64,000 nt of DNA, taken from positions 2,629,504-2,693,503 of the forward strand of contig NZ_KI421517.1 of NCBI RefSeq assembly GCF_000473365.1, given 5' to 3'. Source of the stretch: Adhaeribacter aquaticus DSM 16391. Its GTDB lineage: Bacteria > Bacteroidota > Bacteroidia > Cytophagales > Hymenobacteraceae. The notes under the pieces were generated by a model. The model did no database searches and was not told the origin of the DNA. It was given only the letters and a program-made list of their open reading frames with translations. The position numbers were made by a program, and so were the translations under genes. Below, piece after piece: positions 42,215 to 51,444 of this stretch. The number at the start of each line of letters is the position of its first letter. Position 1 is the first letter of the stretch.

Positions 42215-43810
42215 TTAATTCAAGGTAATAACTGTTGGTTTAGCCGCACCTGGAATCTCTTCGATATCGTTTTTATAATTTAAACGCACCACCTCTCTTA
42301 CCTGTACTACTAATTTATCACCAGGTCTTGCTCTTGACATAAGGGAGGAGATGTTAGCACTTCCTCCTCTTATTGGCATTTCAGCTAATTTATCAGTACC
42401 TCTACCTAAAATAACCGTAGCTTCAGTAGCTTGGTAACGGGCATCTTCTTTAAACTTGCTAGCGAAGTCTTCGTCAGGCACCACATTGATGCTAATCTGG
42501 CGAGGAGAGCTCGCTGGCATACCTCTTAAAGGATCCACTGGTCTACCATTTACTAATACGATTACATCTGGTTTAGGTGGCTTACGCACATCAAAAGTTT
42601 GTGAACCAATTTTAGCACCACCACTGGTTACATTTAAAGTTACCTTATTAGCAGTTGGATTTATTAAAACTTCGCCTTTCTTAGCACCCTTAGCAAATCC
42701 TGCGCCAGAACCAGAAAAAATCGGATCATATAAAGCACCTAAAGCCGGCACCTGCACATTTAAGCGGTTACCACATTTAAAGTATAATGCATTTACAGAA
42801 GCTGACTGAATTTGCATTTCAGGTTCTACTACAAAATATTTCTGAGTAAATGAAATACTGGTATCCTGACCATTATTGGTTAAAGTAATGGTTCCTTTCC
42901 AAGATTTTTCAATTAACCCATCTTTGTTTTTAGGACCACCGCCTGCCGCAGTAAACTCTACAACACCTCTACCATTCTGTACTCTAACCGGACCAGCAGT
43001 AGAAGACATTTTTGGGCTTAAATTACTTGAAAAAGCTGTTAAGAACATTTCTGCACGGTATTTAGTACCAGCGGCCACAGTATTTGACTCGGCTGTTGCT
43101 GTACCAAATATTTTATCAAACTTAATTTGGTCAGCACCAACTTTACCAGCTAATGAAGTTAAGATATCAGATTCATACTTCAATATTTCTGATTCTTTTT
43201 GTGCCAGCACAGCTAAACCTGCTACTAACGGGGTACTTTCAAAGTTTAAATGTGCAAAATCCTTAGAGCGTTGATCCGGATCTCTTTTTGCAGTTGGATC
43301 CTCAGAGCCACCTACCGCTAATTTCGCCGGCACGTTTGGATTATATTGGCGTAAAAAGGCTGCATACTCATTTAGTCTTTTCTCTAACTCATATGCTTTA
43401 CCATTTTTGTTAGGACCACCAATCATAGTCCGGGCAACAGCTTCTTCTTCGTTAGGAGCTTTGTATTTTGCCCCTTCCTCTCCAGGACCACCAGCATTTG
43501 TTACTAACAAATCCCGTAAGCCATTCATATAAGAAATCAACTCCGCCGTTTTGCTTCTAACAGCATCTGCGTCTTTTATTACTAAAACATCTTTTGGGCG
43601 GCTACCTGCTTTGGCAACGGCTTGCTGAATGCCTTTTACAGTATTGGTATTATCACCTACCGTTTTATTATTTACAGTCATTAAACTCTCGTCTAAGTAC
43701 TGAAATTTAAGAATGATTGCTGAGCTTACCTGAAGTGCTAGAAGAGCGGTTAGTACCAAGTACATCATCCCGATCATCTTCTGCCTTACGGTTTCTTTTC
43801 CTCCAGCCAT
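42215..43810 (-). CDS. gldM: Type IX secretion/gliding motor protein GldM (PorM-like)
   Basis: A 531-residue protein with one N-terminal transmembrane helix (about 12-33, MIGMMYLVLTALLALQVSSAI) and a long periplasmic arm of several domains ending GAAKPTVITLN. It pairs with GldL to form the proton-driven rotary motor that powers T9SS and gliding; GldM passes torque to the GldK/GldN ring. The first lines (AGGKETVRQKMIGMMYLVLTALLA) match the family closely. The gene lies between gldL (50 bases upstream) and gldN. Confidence 0.95.
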   Translation of the reverse strand: MAGGKETVRQKMIGMMYLVLTALLALQVSSAIILKFQYLDESLMTVNNKTVGDNTNTVKGIQQAVAKAGSRPKDVLVIKDADAVRSKTAELISYMNGLRDLLVTNAGGPGEEGAKYKAPNEEEAVARTMIGGPNKNGKAYELEKRLNEYAAFLRQYNPNVPAKLAVGGSEDPTAKRDPDQRSKDFAHLNFESTPLVAGLAVLAQKESEILKYESDILTSLAGKVGADQIKFDKIFGTATAESNTVAAGTKYRAEMFLTAFSSNLSPKMSSTAGPVRVQNGRGVVEFTAAGGGPKNKDGLIEKSWKGTITLTNNGQDTSISFTQKYFVVEPEMQIQSASVNALYFKCGNRLNVQVPALGALYDPIFSGSGAGFAKGAKKGEVLINPTANKVTLNVTSGGAKIGSQTFDVRKPPKPDVIVLVNGRPVDPLRGMPASSPRQISINVVPDEDFASKFKEDARYQATEATVILGRGTDKLAEMPIRGGSANISSLMSRARPGDKLVVQVREVVRLNYKNDIEEIPGAAKPTVITLN

Positions 43811-43859
43811 ATATTTTTTAAAAAATTAGGTATAAAACAAGATTGATTAAACTTTATGC

Positions 43860-44666
43860 TTAAACCCCTGGTGAACGCATAGCGTTCAACATATTGCCAT
43901 AAACAGTATTTAAAGAATGTAAGTTTTGTGTTAAACGGCTTACTTCATTTTTAAACTGTTCTGTATCCTTAGAAGCATCGGTTAAGTTTTCCATAGCAGT
44001 TGTTAAGCTACCATAGAACTTGTTCATAGATTTCAGGTGATTATTTGCATCCTGTAATTCCATTTCATAAACAGCATTAAGCGCACCTAAATTTTTAGTT
44101 ACGTTTTGTACTTGCTCATGATATTCTCTTGCATCAGAAGTGGCACCTGCCATTTGGGTAATGGCTTCTACAGTAGTAGCATAAGCTTGAGTTATTTTCT
44201 CAAGAGAAGTAGTTGCTGTTCTAACTTTAGTAGTATACTCCTGAGTAGCTACTGTAGCATTACTTAAGTCTGCCATTTGAGCAGTAGTTTCGCTTAAACG
44301 GTTTAATCCTTGACCAAGAGAGCTAATAGTCGCAGGCGTAACATTAGCATCACGTAGCATTTTGTCTAAATCATCTGTCAGGGAAGGTCCACCAGTGTTG
44401 GTAGCAATTTTTCTGGTTGGTCCAGTATAATCATCAGCTAACTCAGGATAAACCCGGGTCCAATCTGGTTCATTGCCTTGTGGCTGAAAAGCACTTAAAA
44501 AGAATATAATTGCTTCTGTACCTAAACCAACTATTAACATTTGGTTGGCTCCAGGCCAGTGCATGATTTTAAATAATGCGCCAACAATTACAATTGCGGC
44601 ACCGATGCCATATATCTTAGGCATTACTTTGTCGAAGAAAGCATTTCCACCTTTTGCTGTACTCAT
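43860..44666 (-). CDS. gldL: Type IX secretion/gliding motor protein GldL (PorL-like)
   Basis: A 268-residue inner-membrane protein with two helices near the N-terminus (about 17-33 and 41-60: YGIGAAIVIVGALFKIMHWPGANQMLIVGLGTEAIIFF). The buried acidic residue Glu51 and His36/Trp37 correspond to the proton-conducting site of this family. A long cytoplasmic coiled-coil-like region follows (LNRLSETTAQMADLSNATVATQ...). With GldM it forms the ion-driven motor of the T9SS. Full length and correctly ordered between gldK and gldM. Confidence 0.95.
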   Translation of the reverse strand: MSTAKGGNAFFDKVMPKIYGIGAAIVIVGALFKIMHWPGANQMLIVGLGTEAIIFFLSAFQPQGNEPDWTRVYPELADDYTGPTRKIATNTGGPSLTDDLDKMLRDANVTPATISSLGQGLNRLSETTAQMADLSNATVATQEYTTKVRTATTSLEKITQAYATTVEAITQMAGATSDAREYHEQVQNVTKNLGALNAVYEMELQDANNHLKSMNKFYGSLTTAMENLTDASKDTEQFKNEVSRLTQNLHSLNTVYGNMLNAMRSPGV

Positions 44667-44721
44667 TTTATTTTATTGTTTGTTTATTTGTTTGTGAATT
44701 AGGGGTAATAATAATAGTTTG

Positions 44722-45747
44722 TTATCTATATTTTTCTTCAGTATCGCCCAGCATAATCATGGAGCAACGGAAACCAATATAAGATCTTGCGGAATCTTGA
44801 TATTCAAAATTACGAGTACCTGTTTCTAAGAAATAGGCAATATCCTTCCAAGAACCACCTCTTACCACTTTACGCGGTTCTTTGTCATTATAATAAGTAG
44901 GGTTTAAGTCCCAAACAACCGGAACGGCTGCATCATTATAAGCATCTTCGCACCACTCAGCCACGTTACCAGCCATATCAAACAAGCCGAAATCGTTAGG
45001 CAGGTATTTACCAACTGGAGCTGTATAACTATAACCATCGCTGTAGTAATCGCCACGGCCCGGTTTAAAGTTTGCTAACATACATCCTTTTGCATTTCTC
45101 ATATAAGGACCGCCCCAAGGATAAGTAGCCAAATTCCGGCCGCCACGGGCAGCATATTCCCACTCTGCTTCTGAAGGTAATCTAAAGTTTGGACTTGCCG
45201 CTCTTTCTTTTTCTGTATTGCTGGCAGTTTTTAATTTAGTACGCCAATCGCAAAAATACTTAGCTGCAAACCAATCCACCCCAACTACCGGATATTCATC
45301 AAAAGCCGGATGGCTGTAATAATACTGCATCATTGGGTCGCCCATCGAATAAGTAAAATCACGCATCCAAACTGTAGTATCCGGATATAACTCTGTCATT
45401 ACATATTCTTCACCTAGTACATCTAAAGAGTCCTCCCGGATAGCATTCATGAATTGACGGTATTCGTTATTCGTGATTTCAGTCTCATCCATATAAAACC
45501 CACGAATGGTAACTTGCCTATTTAAATTTGCCATGGAGGCAGCAATATCCTGGTCGGTTTGCCCCATATGGAAAGTTCCTCCCGGGCAAGGCACCATCCC
45601 AAATGGAACCTCTTGGGGATTAAATTCAGGACGATCCTGTGCACCAATCAAATCTCCTGTATCATCTTGACCTCTATTAAACAACCCGCATCCACTCAGG
45701 TAAATGGTTACAAGCCCTAAAGAGAACAACTTTATAAACTTATTCAT
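44722..45747 (-). CDS. gldK: Type IX secretion/gliding lipoprotein GldK (PorK-like)
   Basis: A 341-residue lipoprotein with signal and lipobox YLSGC (Cys20). The body is a formylglycine-generating-enzyme/sulfatase-modifying-factor fold (CPGGTFHMGQTD, FYMDETEITNNEYRQFM, PSEAEWEYAARGG, NVAEWCEDAYND, VVRGGSWKD, YIGFRCSM). GldK uses this fold structurally, without known enzymatic function, in the outer-membrane-facing ring with GldN. First gene of gldKLMN, behind its own promoter. Confidence 0.94.
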   Translation of the reverse strand: MNKFIKLFSLGLVTIYLSGCGLFNRGQDDTGDLIGAQDRPEFNPQEVPFGMVPCPGGTFHMGQTDQDIAASMANLNRQVTIRGFYMDETEITNNEYRQFMNAIREDSLDVLGEEYVMTELYPDTTVWMRDFTYSMGDPMMQYYYSHPAFDEYPVVGVDWFAAKYFCDWRTKLKTASNTEKERAASPNFRLPSEAEWEYAARGGRNLATYPWGGPYMRNAKGCMLANFKPGRGDYYSDGYSYTAPVGKYLPNDFGLFDMAGNVAEWCEDAYNDAAVPVVWDLNPTYYNDKEPRKVVRGGSWKDIAYFLETGTRNFEYQDSARSYIGFRCSMIMLGDTEEKYR

Positions 45748-45801
45748 GATCTATTATAAAAGGTAAAATTTTCTCTATTTTATTAATTTTATATTTCTAA
45801 G

Positions 45802-45832
45802 CAAATTTATAAAATGAAAAATTCAAAAACAA
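45802..45832 (-). promoter_or_regulatory. Promoter of the gldKLMN operon
   Basis: On the minus strand TTG (45832-45830) is separated by 20 bases from TAAATTTG (45809-45802), an excellent match to the Bacteroidota TTG-N(19-21)-TAnnTTTG promoter. The gldK ATG is at 45747, so the leader is about 50 bases. It separates gldKLMN from the porP-like gene. Confidence 0.7.
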
Positions 45833-45938
45833 TATCATAAATTTGCGATTAGTTTGAAATCCTAGTTGAAAATCAATAATTTATAAGAATGCTTATTTTT
45901 TTTCACCTTAAAAAATTCCAAAACTTGATAGTTTCAAG

Positions 45939-46904
45939 TTAAAACGTATAGCGTGGTGTTCTTACTGGTGGTTTAATTAAATTAGCTGGTTTAGGAAACA
46001 CATAGGATAACATTAACTCCTGAGAAGAGCGAGCCTTTGCTTCTACTCCAAATCTTGTCAGATCATATGCAAAGCCTACCCGTAGATTATTATCTTTAAG
46101 CAAATTTGCTCCTACCATCCCTGTTATACCTTCCTGCAACCTGTAACCGGCTCCAAACCAAAACTTTTCATTATATGTAACTCTACCCCCTGCTTCTAAA
46201 GATAGTTGGTTAAAGTCATATTTTACAATAGCTGTTGGAGTTACGACTATACCCTGTGAAGGGTTTAAATTTACACCTGCCACTACAAAAAAATGGTTTC
46301 TAGAAGTAACTGACCCAACTCCCGGAGTCCGGGTTCTCGCGCTATCTTCAAAAACGTATTTAGCCTGCAATAAATTATTTACACTTGCCCCTAAATAAAA
46401 TTTTTCTGATTGATACCAGACACCTGTTCCTAAATCAAACTTCTGATCTGCACTATTTTCCGGAACACTTGGGTCGCCCGGATCATTAGGACGGTACCTG
46501 CCTTTGGTAATCCGCATCATAATACCCTGCACCCCAATACCTAACGTACCGGCCCCCAATTTAATGTGCTGAGAATAGGATAAAGTTGCATTTGTGCTTT
46601 TTGTTGCACCTAATTGATCTTGAATAACATACATTCCCATACCTCCCTTCACGGAGTAGATAGGCACAGATAAGCTAAAAAGTGCTGTTTTGGGTGCTCC
46701 CCCGTCATCAAAACTTGCCTGATAGCCAGTCCATTGAGTACGGAAAATACCCGTTAGCTCAGTACGCCCCGTTATTCCGGCATAACCAGGGCTCAGGTAC
46801 ATACCATTAAAAGCATAATGGCTAAACTGTGGCAGCTGCTGGGCGAAAGCATTAAAACCGAATAACAAGAAACTTATTAGAAACGGGTAGAAAACTTTTC
46901 TCAT
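45939..46904 (-). CDS. PorP/SprF-family type IX secretion outer-membrane protein
   Basis: Start placed at the ATG at 46904 (MRKVFYPFLISFLLFGFNAFAQQ), which gives a clean signal peptide; an upstream ATG at 46928 adds 8 residues. The 321-residue protein begins its mature part QQLPQFSHYAFNGMYLSPGYAGITGRTELTGIFRTQWTGY, the typical PorP/SprF opening, and continues as an outer-membrane beta-barrel ending RTPRYTF. PorP/SprF proteins sit under or attach to partner surface proteins and are needed for secretion of specific substrates. Its position directly before gldKLMN is usual for this phylum; no large SprB-like adhesin gene is next to it. Confidence 0.9.
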   Translation of the reverse strand: MRKVFYPFLISFLLFGFNAFAQQLPQFSHYAFNGMYLSPGYAGITGRTELTGIFRTQWTGYQASFDDGGAPKTALFSLSVPIYSVKGGMGMYVIQDQLGATKSTNATLSYSQHIKLGAGTLGIGVQGIMMRITKGRYRPNDPGDPSVPENSADQKFDLGTGVWYQSEKFYLGASVNNLLQAKYVFEDSARTRTPGVGSVTSRNHFFVVAGVNLNPSQGIVVTPTAIVKYDFNQLSLEAGGRVTYNEKFWFGAGYRLQEGITGMVGANLLKDNNLRVGFAYDLTRFGVEAKARSSQELMLSYVFPKPANLIKPPVRTPRYTF

Positions 46905-47071
46905 GCTATAGGGAAACGTATAAATCAAGAATTTGCAGAAATAACGCCAAATTACACTGTTCTGGTATACTGGGTGTAATATATTAATATTTAGCCATTC
47001 CTGCTATCTTACTTTATACTTATACATACAATCTAAATTACCGACAGTACGTAAAAAAGCTAAGAAAGGTC

Positions 47072-47869
47072 CTATTTTTTCCCAAAATGTTTTTGGATAT
47101 AAACTTCTATTGCCCCCGTCATGGATGGAGCGTTAGGCATTGGAGCCACTATATCCAATTCCAGGCCGGCATCAATCACAGCCTGAGCGGTGGTAGGCCC
47201 AAACGCTGCAATACGAGTGTTACCCTGCACAAAATCAGGAAAATTCTGAAACAAAGAATGAATACCGGACGGACTGAAGAAAGCAATACAATCGTATTTT
47301 ACTTCTGCCAGATCGGATAAATCTGCTGCGACTGTTTTGTAAATTATTGCTTCTGTAAAATGAAAATTGTTATCATTCATAAACTTCGGAATATCATCTT
47401 TCCGAATATTTGAACATGGGAATAAAAACTTTTCGTTTTTATGTTTTTTGATGATATCAAAAAGATCAGTTGCCGTTTTTTCGCCGACAAATAACTTGCG
47501 TTTACGAAGAACAATATATTTCTGCAGGTAATAAGCAGTCTGATCAGAAATACAGAAATATTTCATTTCCGCAGGCATCTCTATTTTGCTTTCCGCACAA
47601 ATCCTGAAGAAATGATCAACAGCATTACGGCTGGTAAAAATTATCGCCGTATGTTCCAGGATGTTGATTTTATCTTTACGGAATTCTTTAAAAGGCACAG
47701 GATCAACCTGAATAAATTCCCTAAAATCAACTTTAATACCGTATTTATTGGCAATAACTAAATAAGGAGAATTATCATTGATAGGTTTTGGTTGGGTTAC
47801 CAAAATACTAGAAATCTTTATGGTATGCCTATTCGGATTAACAACCCCCTTGTCTTTATTCTCAGCCAT
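47072..47869 (-). CDS. hemD: Uroporphyrinogen-III synthase
   Basis: A 265-residue cytoplasmic enzyme that closes and rearranges hydroxymethylbilane into uroporphyrinogen III for haem. The family is diverse, but the two-lobed pattern is recognisable: AIIFTSRNAVDHFFRI, KFLFPCSNIRKDDIPKFM, YDCIAFFSPSGIHSLFQNF and TRIAAFGPTTAQAVIDAGL. It has an N-terminal extension of about 30 residues. No other haem gene is adjacent; it sits between the DUF4271 gene and the porP-like gene, an arrangement I recall as common in Bacteroidota. Confidence 0.85.
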   Translation of the reverse strand: MAENKDKGVVNPNRHTIKISSILVTQPKPINDNSPYLVIANKYGIKVDFREFIQVDPVPFKEFRKDKINILEHTAIIFTSRNAVDHFFRICAESKIEMPAEMKYFCISDQTAYYLQKYIVLRKRKLFVGEKTATDLFDIIKKHKNEKFLFPCSNIRKDDIPKFMNDNNFHFTEAIIYKTVAADLSDLAEVKYDCIAFFSPSGIHSLFQNFPDFVQGNTRIAAFGPTTAQAVIDAGLELDIVAPMPNAPSMTGAIEVYIQKHFGKK

Positions 47870-47917
47870 ATTAAGGTATCAAACTAAATTTTATTTATTT
47901 AAAAAAACGAAAATGTT

Positions 47918-49102
47918 TTAATAATTAAACACGATTAATTTTAGCAAAATAATAAGTGGTATTATTTCGGTGGCGCAAATGTACGAAAACAAATGTAGAT
48001 TTCTAAGTGTGACCTTTTTATTTAAAGTATAAATTATTCTGATTACTGTTATAATTAGAATGCAGGTAACAACTACGTTGGAAATTAAAAGAACTGTATT
48101 GGGCATAATAGAATTAAGCGCTAAATAAAGCATCATAACCATCGGCAATGATATACCCAGAAATAAAGTTGTTCTAATAAACTCCCGGTACTGCAAAGAA
48201 ACTAAGGCTGTAAGATCAAATACATATCCCATTAATGTTAAAAACAAAAATTTAAGCAGCAAAAAGGATAATATAAGAAAGGTGTAGAACAAAATCCGGG
48301 TAATAATGGCCTTTTCAGAAACAGCAAAGAGCCGGTTAAAAATCACTACATTTTGAATATTGGTATGGATAGCCACAATCAACAAAGCAAAGGAAAGAGA
48401 GAAGGCTATCAGGAAAAGAATACTGGACCAACTACTAATTGGCTTAGCCAGGAACCCTTCATCCAAGGCAGAACGCCGGGTAAAACTTCCTATCCGGAAT
48501 AAACTGTAAAAATCTGAGGTATAACTGGTGCGTAAAATTCCATACAGAACACCCAGAAAAAGAAGTGAAATAATGAAAGTATTATAATTAGGCACGTTAT
48601 GTACCTTATTTCGGATCAGACTCCTTTTCCGGCTGGTTGCAGAAGCCATAAGCTCTGTATCCTGGGCATTTTTAAAAGTAGCAACATCGGGTTGTTCCAG
48701 AGGATGCCAAACACACAACAAATACCGGTCTGTCGGCTTATCAGATTTGATATATTTACTTAAATTTAATTCATAAGTAGCTACCGAATCAGCGGTAAAT
48801 AATAATTGATTATTAATAAAAAGGCATAAATCTTTTTTGGCGGTGAAGCTTATTCTAAAGGGCCGGTCGCGGCGGATATCAACCCATTGATACAGGGCGG
48901 CTGCCTGACCGTAAATTTCCGGAATATATAAATTAAACTGGGCGGACTGTGGTCGGTAAAGTAGCCAATCGGAACTTATACGGTTTTCAGAAGCAGGCCT
49001 GTAATAAGGCAAACTATCTTCTGCAAAACATATTGAGGAGCAAAAACTAAAAAATAAAAGTACAAAAAGCCAACCTCTAACTTTCTTTAAGCTAAGACAC
49101 AC
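47918..49102 (-). CDS. DUF4271 integral membrane protein
   Basis: A protein of about 394 residues. The start is placed at GTG 49102, which gives a signal-like N-terminus (VCLSLKKVRGWLFVLLFFSFCSSICFAED read as M first) and a short overlap with the upstream stop; the ATG at 49129 would overlap the wecA-like gene by 38 bases. A periplasmic beta-rich region (about 30-170) is followed by several membrane segments to the end. The C-terminal half matches the DUF4271 pattern as I recall it. Function is unknown; its place between hemD, the porP-like gene and gldKLMN suggests an envelope or T9SS-related role, which is inference. Confidence 0.7.
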   Translation of the reverse strand: MCLSLKKVRGWLFVLLFFSFCSSICFAEDSLPYYRPASENRISSDWLLYRPQSAQFNLYIPEIYGQAAALYQWVDIRRDRPFRISFTAKKDLCLFINNQLLFTADSVATYELNLSKYIKSDKPTDRYLLCVWHPLEQPDVATFKNAQDTELMASATSRKRSLIRNKVHNVPNYNTFIISLLFLGVLYGILRTSYTSDFYSLFRIGSFTRRSALDEGFLAKPISSWSSILFLIAFSLSFALLIVAIHTNIQNVVIFNRLFAVSEKAIITRILFYTFLILSFLLLKFLFLTLMGYVFDLTALVSLQYREFIRTTLFLGISLPMVMMLYLALNSIMPNTVLLISNVVVTCILIITVIRIIYTLNKKVTLRNLHLFSYICATEIIPLIILLKLIVFNY

Positions 49103-50123
49103 GCTGCACGCTTCTGCTTTTATATACACCCAAAAAGAAACTTAAAATAATGGAAAATAAAACTAAAATACCTATGATATAAGGATTACCAAGTTCAGCA
49201 AACATGAATACAAAAACGATTACTGCTATATTGATGAAGGCCAAAATCAGCACTGTATTCATTTGCTGAAACCCCATTCCTAAAACCCGATGATGAATAT
49301 GGTTCTTATCTGGGGAGAAAGGAGAGATTCCTTTAGAAATACGTATAATGGAAACCCGCAATGTATCGAAAAGCGGAATAAACAATATACCAATAGCCAC
49401 GGATGGCGAAGAGGGCACTGCCTGCATCTCAATAAACTGTATAGTCATTACTGATATAATAAATCCACATACCAAGGAACCGGTATCTCCCATAAATATG
49501 GAAGCTTTATGAAAATTATAACGTAAAAACCCTAATATTCCACCGATTAAACAAACAGCTACATAAGAAAAGTTCTGGTACATTACACCGCCGTGTTGGT
49601 AGAAAAACCAACCAAAGGTACAGGAAATGATTAATACCATAGAGCCCGCCAATCCATCTAAACCATCAATCAGATTAATAGCATTAGTTATTCCAACTAT
49701 TACCAAAAAAGTAAAGGCATAGCTAATTCCTACCGGTAGCTCGTGAATACCTAAAATTCCTTGAAAACTTGTAATCCGGATATCAGCAATTATCATTACA
49801 ATGCCCGTAGCCAGTAACTGAACCGCAAACTTTTTTGCGGGAGAAATGGTGACTAAATCATCCTTTAAGCCTATAAAAAATAATATAATACACCCTGCTA
49901 GTAATTGTTGTACCCCATTACTTAAATCCCCGAAAATAGTAAGCGCCGACATAAATCCACCAAATACAGCCAACCCACCTAAACGAGGAGTAAGGGACTC
50001 GTGCACAGTACGCAAATTAGGTTTATCTAGAATATTTTTGAGATGGGCTACATAAATAATAGAAGGCACTGCAAACATTGCCACCAGAAAAGACCAGCAA
50101 AAAGAAAGTATTAGTTGGATCAT
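49092..50123 (-). CDS. MraY/WecA-family glycosyl-1-phosphate transferase
   Basis: A 343-residue polytopic membrane enzyme with about ten hydrophobic segments. The catalytic loops are present: NLIDGLDGLAGS (aspartates for magnesium), ASIFMGDTGSLVCGF, and FSPDKNHIHHRVLGMG with the histidine-rich sugar-binding loop. It moves a sugar-1-phosphate (probably GlcNAc-1-P or another N-acetyl sugar) from a UDP-sugar to undecaprenyl phosphate, starting O-antigen, teichoic-acid-like or other surface polysaccharide. The exact sugar is not determinable, so no wecA or tagO symbol is assigned. It overlaps the next gene downstream. Confidence 0.88.
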   Translation of the reverse strand: MIQLILSFCWSFLVAMFAVPSIIYVAHLKNILDKPNLRTVHESLTPRLGGLAVFGGFMSALTIFGDLSNGVQQLLAGCIILFFIGLKDDLVTISPAKKFAVQLLATGIVMIIADIRITSFQGILGIHELPVGISYAFTFLVIVGITNAINLIDGLDGLAGSMVLIISCTFGWFFYQHGGVMYQNFSYVAVCLIGGILGFLRYNFHKASIFMGDTGSLVCGFIISVMTIQFIEMQAVPSSPSVAIGILFIPLFDTLRVSIIRISKGISPFSPDKNHIHHRVLGMGFQQMNTVLILAFINIAVIVFVFMFAELGNPYIIGILVLFSIILSFFLGVYKSRSVQRVS

Positions 50124-50274
50124 AAATAAATAATGGAAAGGAAAAAATTTCCTTTTAACAACCTGTAAAACTCACTAAAAATGCAGTTTAATACTTATTA
50201 GGCGAAAGTATATTAAAACAGCAATATTAGCTTAATATAATCTTATGAAAATAAATAAAGCTACCAGGTAAATC

Positions 50275-50679
50275 TTAATTATGCAATACTCCCCTTTTTT
50301 CTAAAATTGAAATATCGATTAAATTATTTTCGACAATGCTATCCGGAACAAAAATAAATTTCTTATCAAAAATTTTCTTCCCCACATAGTAGCTAACCCA
50401 AAACTCGTTATTTATATGAAAAATTGCCGGATCAATTGGCTCTACTTTTACAAAACTTTTAGGCTCAACTTGCTCAAACATATGCCTAAGCACCGAAGTT
50501 TTTATCTCCTCTCCCTCATGGGTACCATATCCCTTGGATGCTACTAAAACATTGTCCAGGAAAAAGGAATTGTTATTTATGAGGTAAACATTCCAGATAT
50601 CCTGGCCAAATTCATTTTGTTCAAGAGCAATAGCAATTGAAACTCCTTCTACCGGTTCAAAAGCAATATCTTTCTTCAT
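50275..50679 (-). CDS. Small conserved protein of unknown function downstream of lipB
   Basis: Start placed at the ATG at 50679 (MKKDIAFEPVEGVSIAIALEQNE), 4 bases after the lipB stop; the open frame extends to 50706 but would overlap lipB by 23 bases. The 134-residue protein is mainly beta-strand (DIWNVYLINNNSFFLDNVLVASKGYGTHEGEEIKTSVLRHM...), with no signal peptide or membrane segment. I recall proteins of this type beside lipB in Bacteroidota, but know no function. Confidence 0.7.
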   Translation of the reverse strand: MKKDIAFEPVEGVSIAIALEQNEFGQDIWNVYLINNNSFFLDNVLVASKGYGTHEGEEIKTSVLRHMFEQVEPKSFVKVEPIDPAIFHINNEFWVSYYVGKKIFDKKFIFVPDSIVENNLIDISILEKRGVLHN

Positions 50680-50683
50680 TAGC

Positions 50684-51403
50684 CTATATATGAATTGTAG
50701 CCTCAAAAAGTTGTGAAAAATGTTTCAAAAGCTTAGTCTCAACCTCAGGCAAAGGCACTTGGTAACCCAACTCCTGCTGAAGTGACGTAACCGCTTTATC
50801 GGTTATTCCACAAGGAACAATATTATTAAAATAATCCAGATTGGTATTTACATTTAAAGCAAAACCGTGCATGGTAACCCACCGGCTACATTTAACGCCC
50901 ATGGCACAGATTTTACGAGGCCGCTCTTGCTTCTCATGGTCCAGCCAAACTCCGGTTAAACCCGAAATCCGCCCGGCTACTACACCATAATCCGCCAACG
51001 TAAGTATTACAGATTCTTCTAACAGCCGCAGGTATTTATGAATATCGGTAAAAAAATTATCCAGATCTAAAATGGGATACCCTACCAATTGGCCTGGTCC
51101 ATGATAAGTAATATCGCCTCCCCGGTTTATTTTGTAATAAGAAGCTTCTTTTTGTTTTAGAAGCTCCTCATTAATCAATAAGTTATTTTCCGACCCGCTT
51201 TTACCTAAGGTATATACGTGCGGGTGCTGGCAAAAAAGTAAATAATTAGGCGTTACTTTCTCTTCGTCCGGAGCTAACCCACGATTAGCTGTCTTGATAG
51301 CAATTACATCAGCAAATAATTTCTCCTGGTAATCCCACGCCTCTTTATAATCTATTATACCCAAGGGCACAAAGGAAATATCTTTGTTAAGCTTATTATT
51401 CAC
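50684..51403 (-). CDS. lipB: Octanoyltransferase, lipoate biosynthesis
   Basis: A 239-residue enzyme that moves the octanoyl group from octanoyl-ACP to the lipoyl domains of 2-oxoacid dehydrogenases and the glycine cleavage H-protein. The active pair is present: the lysine in PRKICAMGV (about Lys164) and the cysteine in NNIVPCGI (about Cys198). Family landmarks GGDITYHGPGQLVGYP and MHGFALNVNTNLDYF are intact. LipA is not in this window. It is part of the run pgi-manA-lipB-small gene on the minus strand. Confidence 0.95.
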   Translation of the reverse strand: MNNKLNKDISFVPLGIIDYKEAWDYQEKLFADVIAIKTANRGLAPDEEKVTPNYLLFCQHPHVYTLGKSGSENNLLINEELLKQKEASYYKINRGGDITYHGPGQLVGYPILDLDNFFTDIHKYLRLLEESVILTLADYGVVAGRISGLTGVWLDHEKQERPRKICAMGVKCSRWVTMHGFALNVNTNLDYFNNIVPCGITDKAVTSLQQELGYQVPLPEVETKLLKHFSQLFEATIHI

Positions 51404-51444
51404 GCTGAATGTTTTCTATGGCTAGAAATAGATTATCTTATAAA

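Noticed and set aside
50137-50155. AAAGGAAA-AAA-TTTCCTTT hairpin before the WecA-like gene
   Set aside because: It is short and AT-rich, in an A/T run context where such symmetry arises easily; no clear terminator or operator role.
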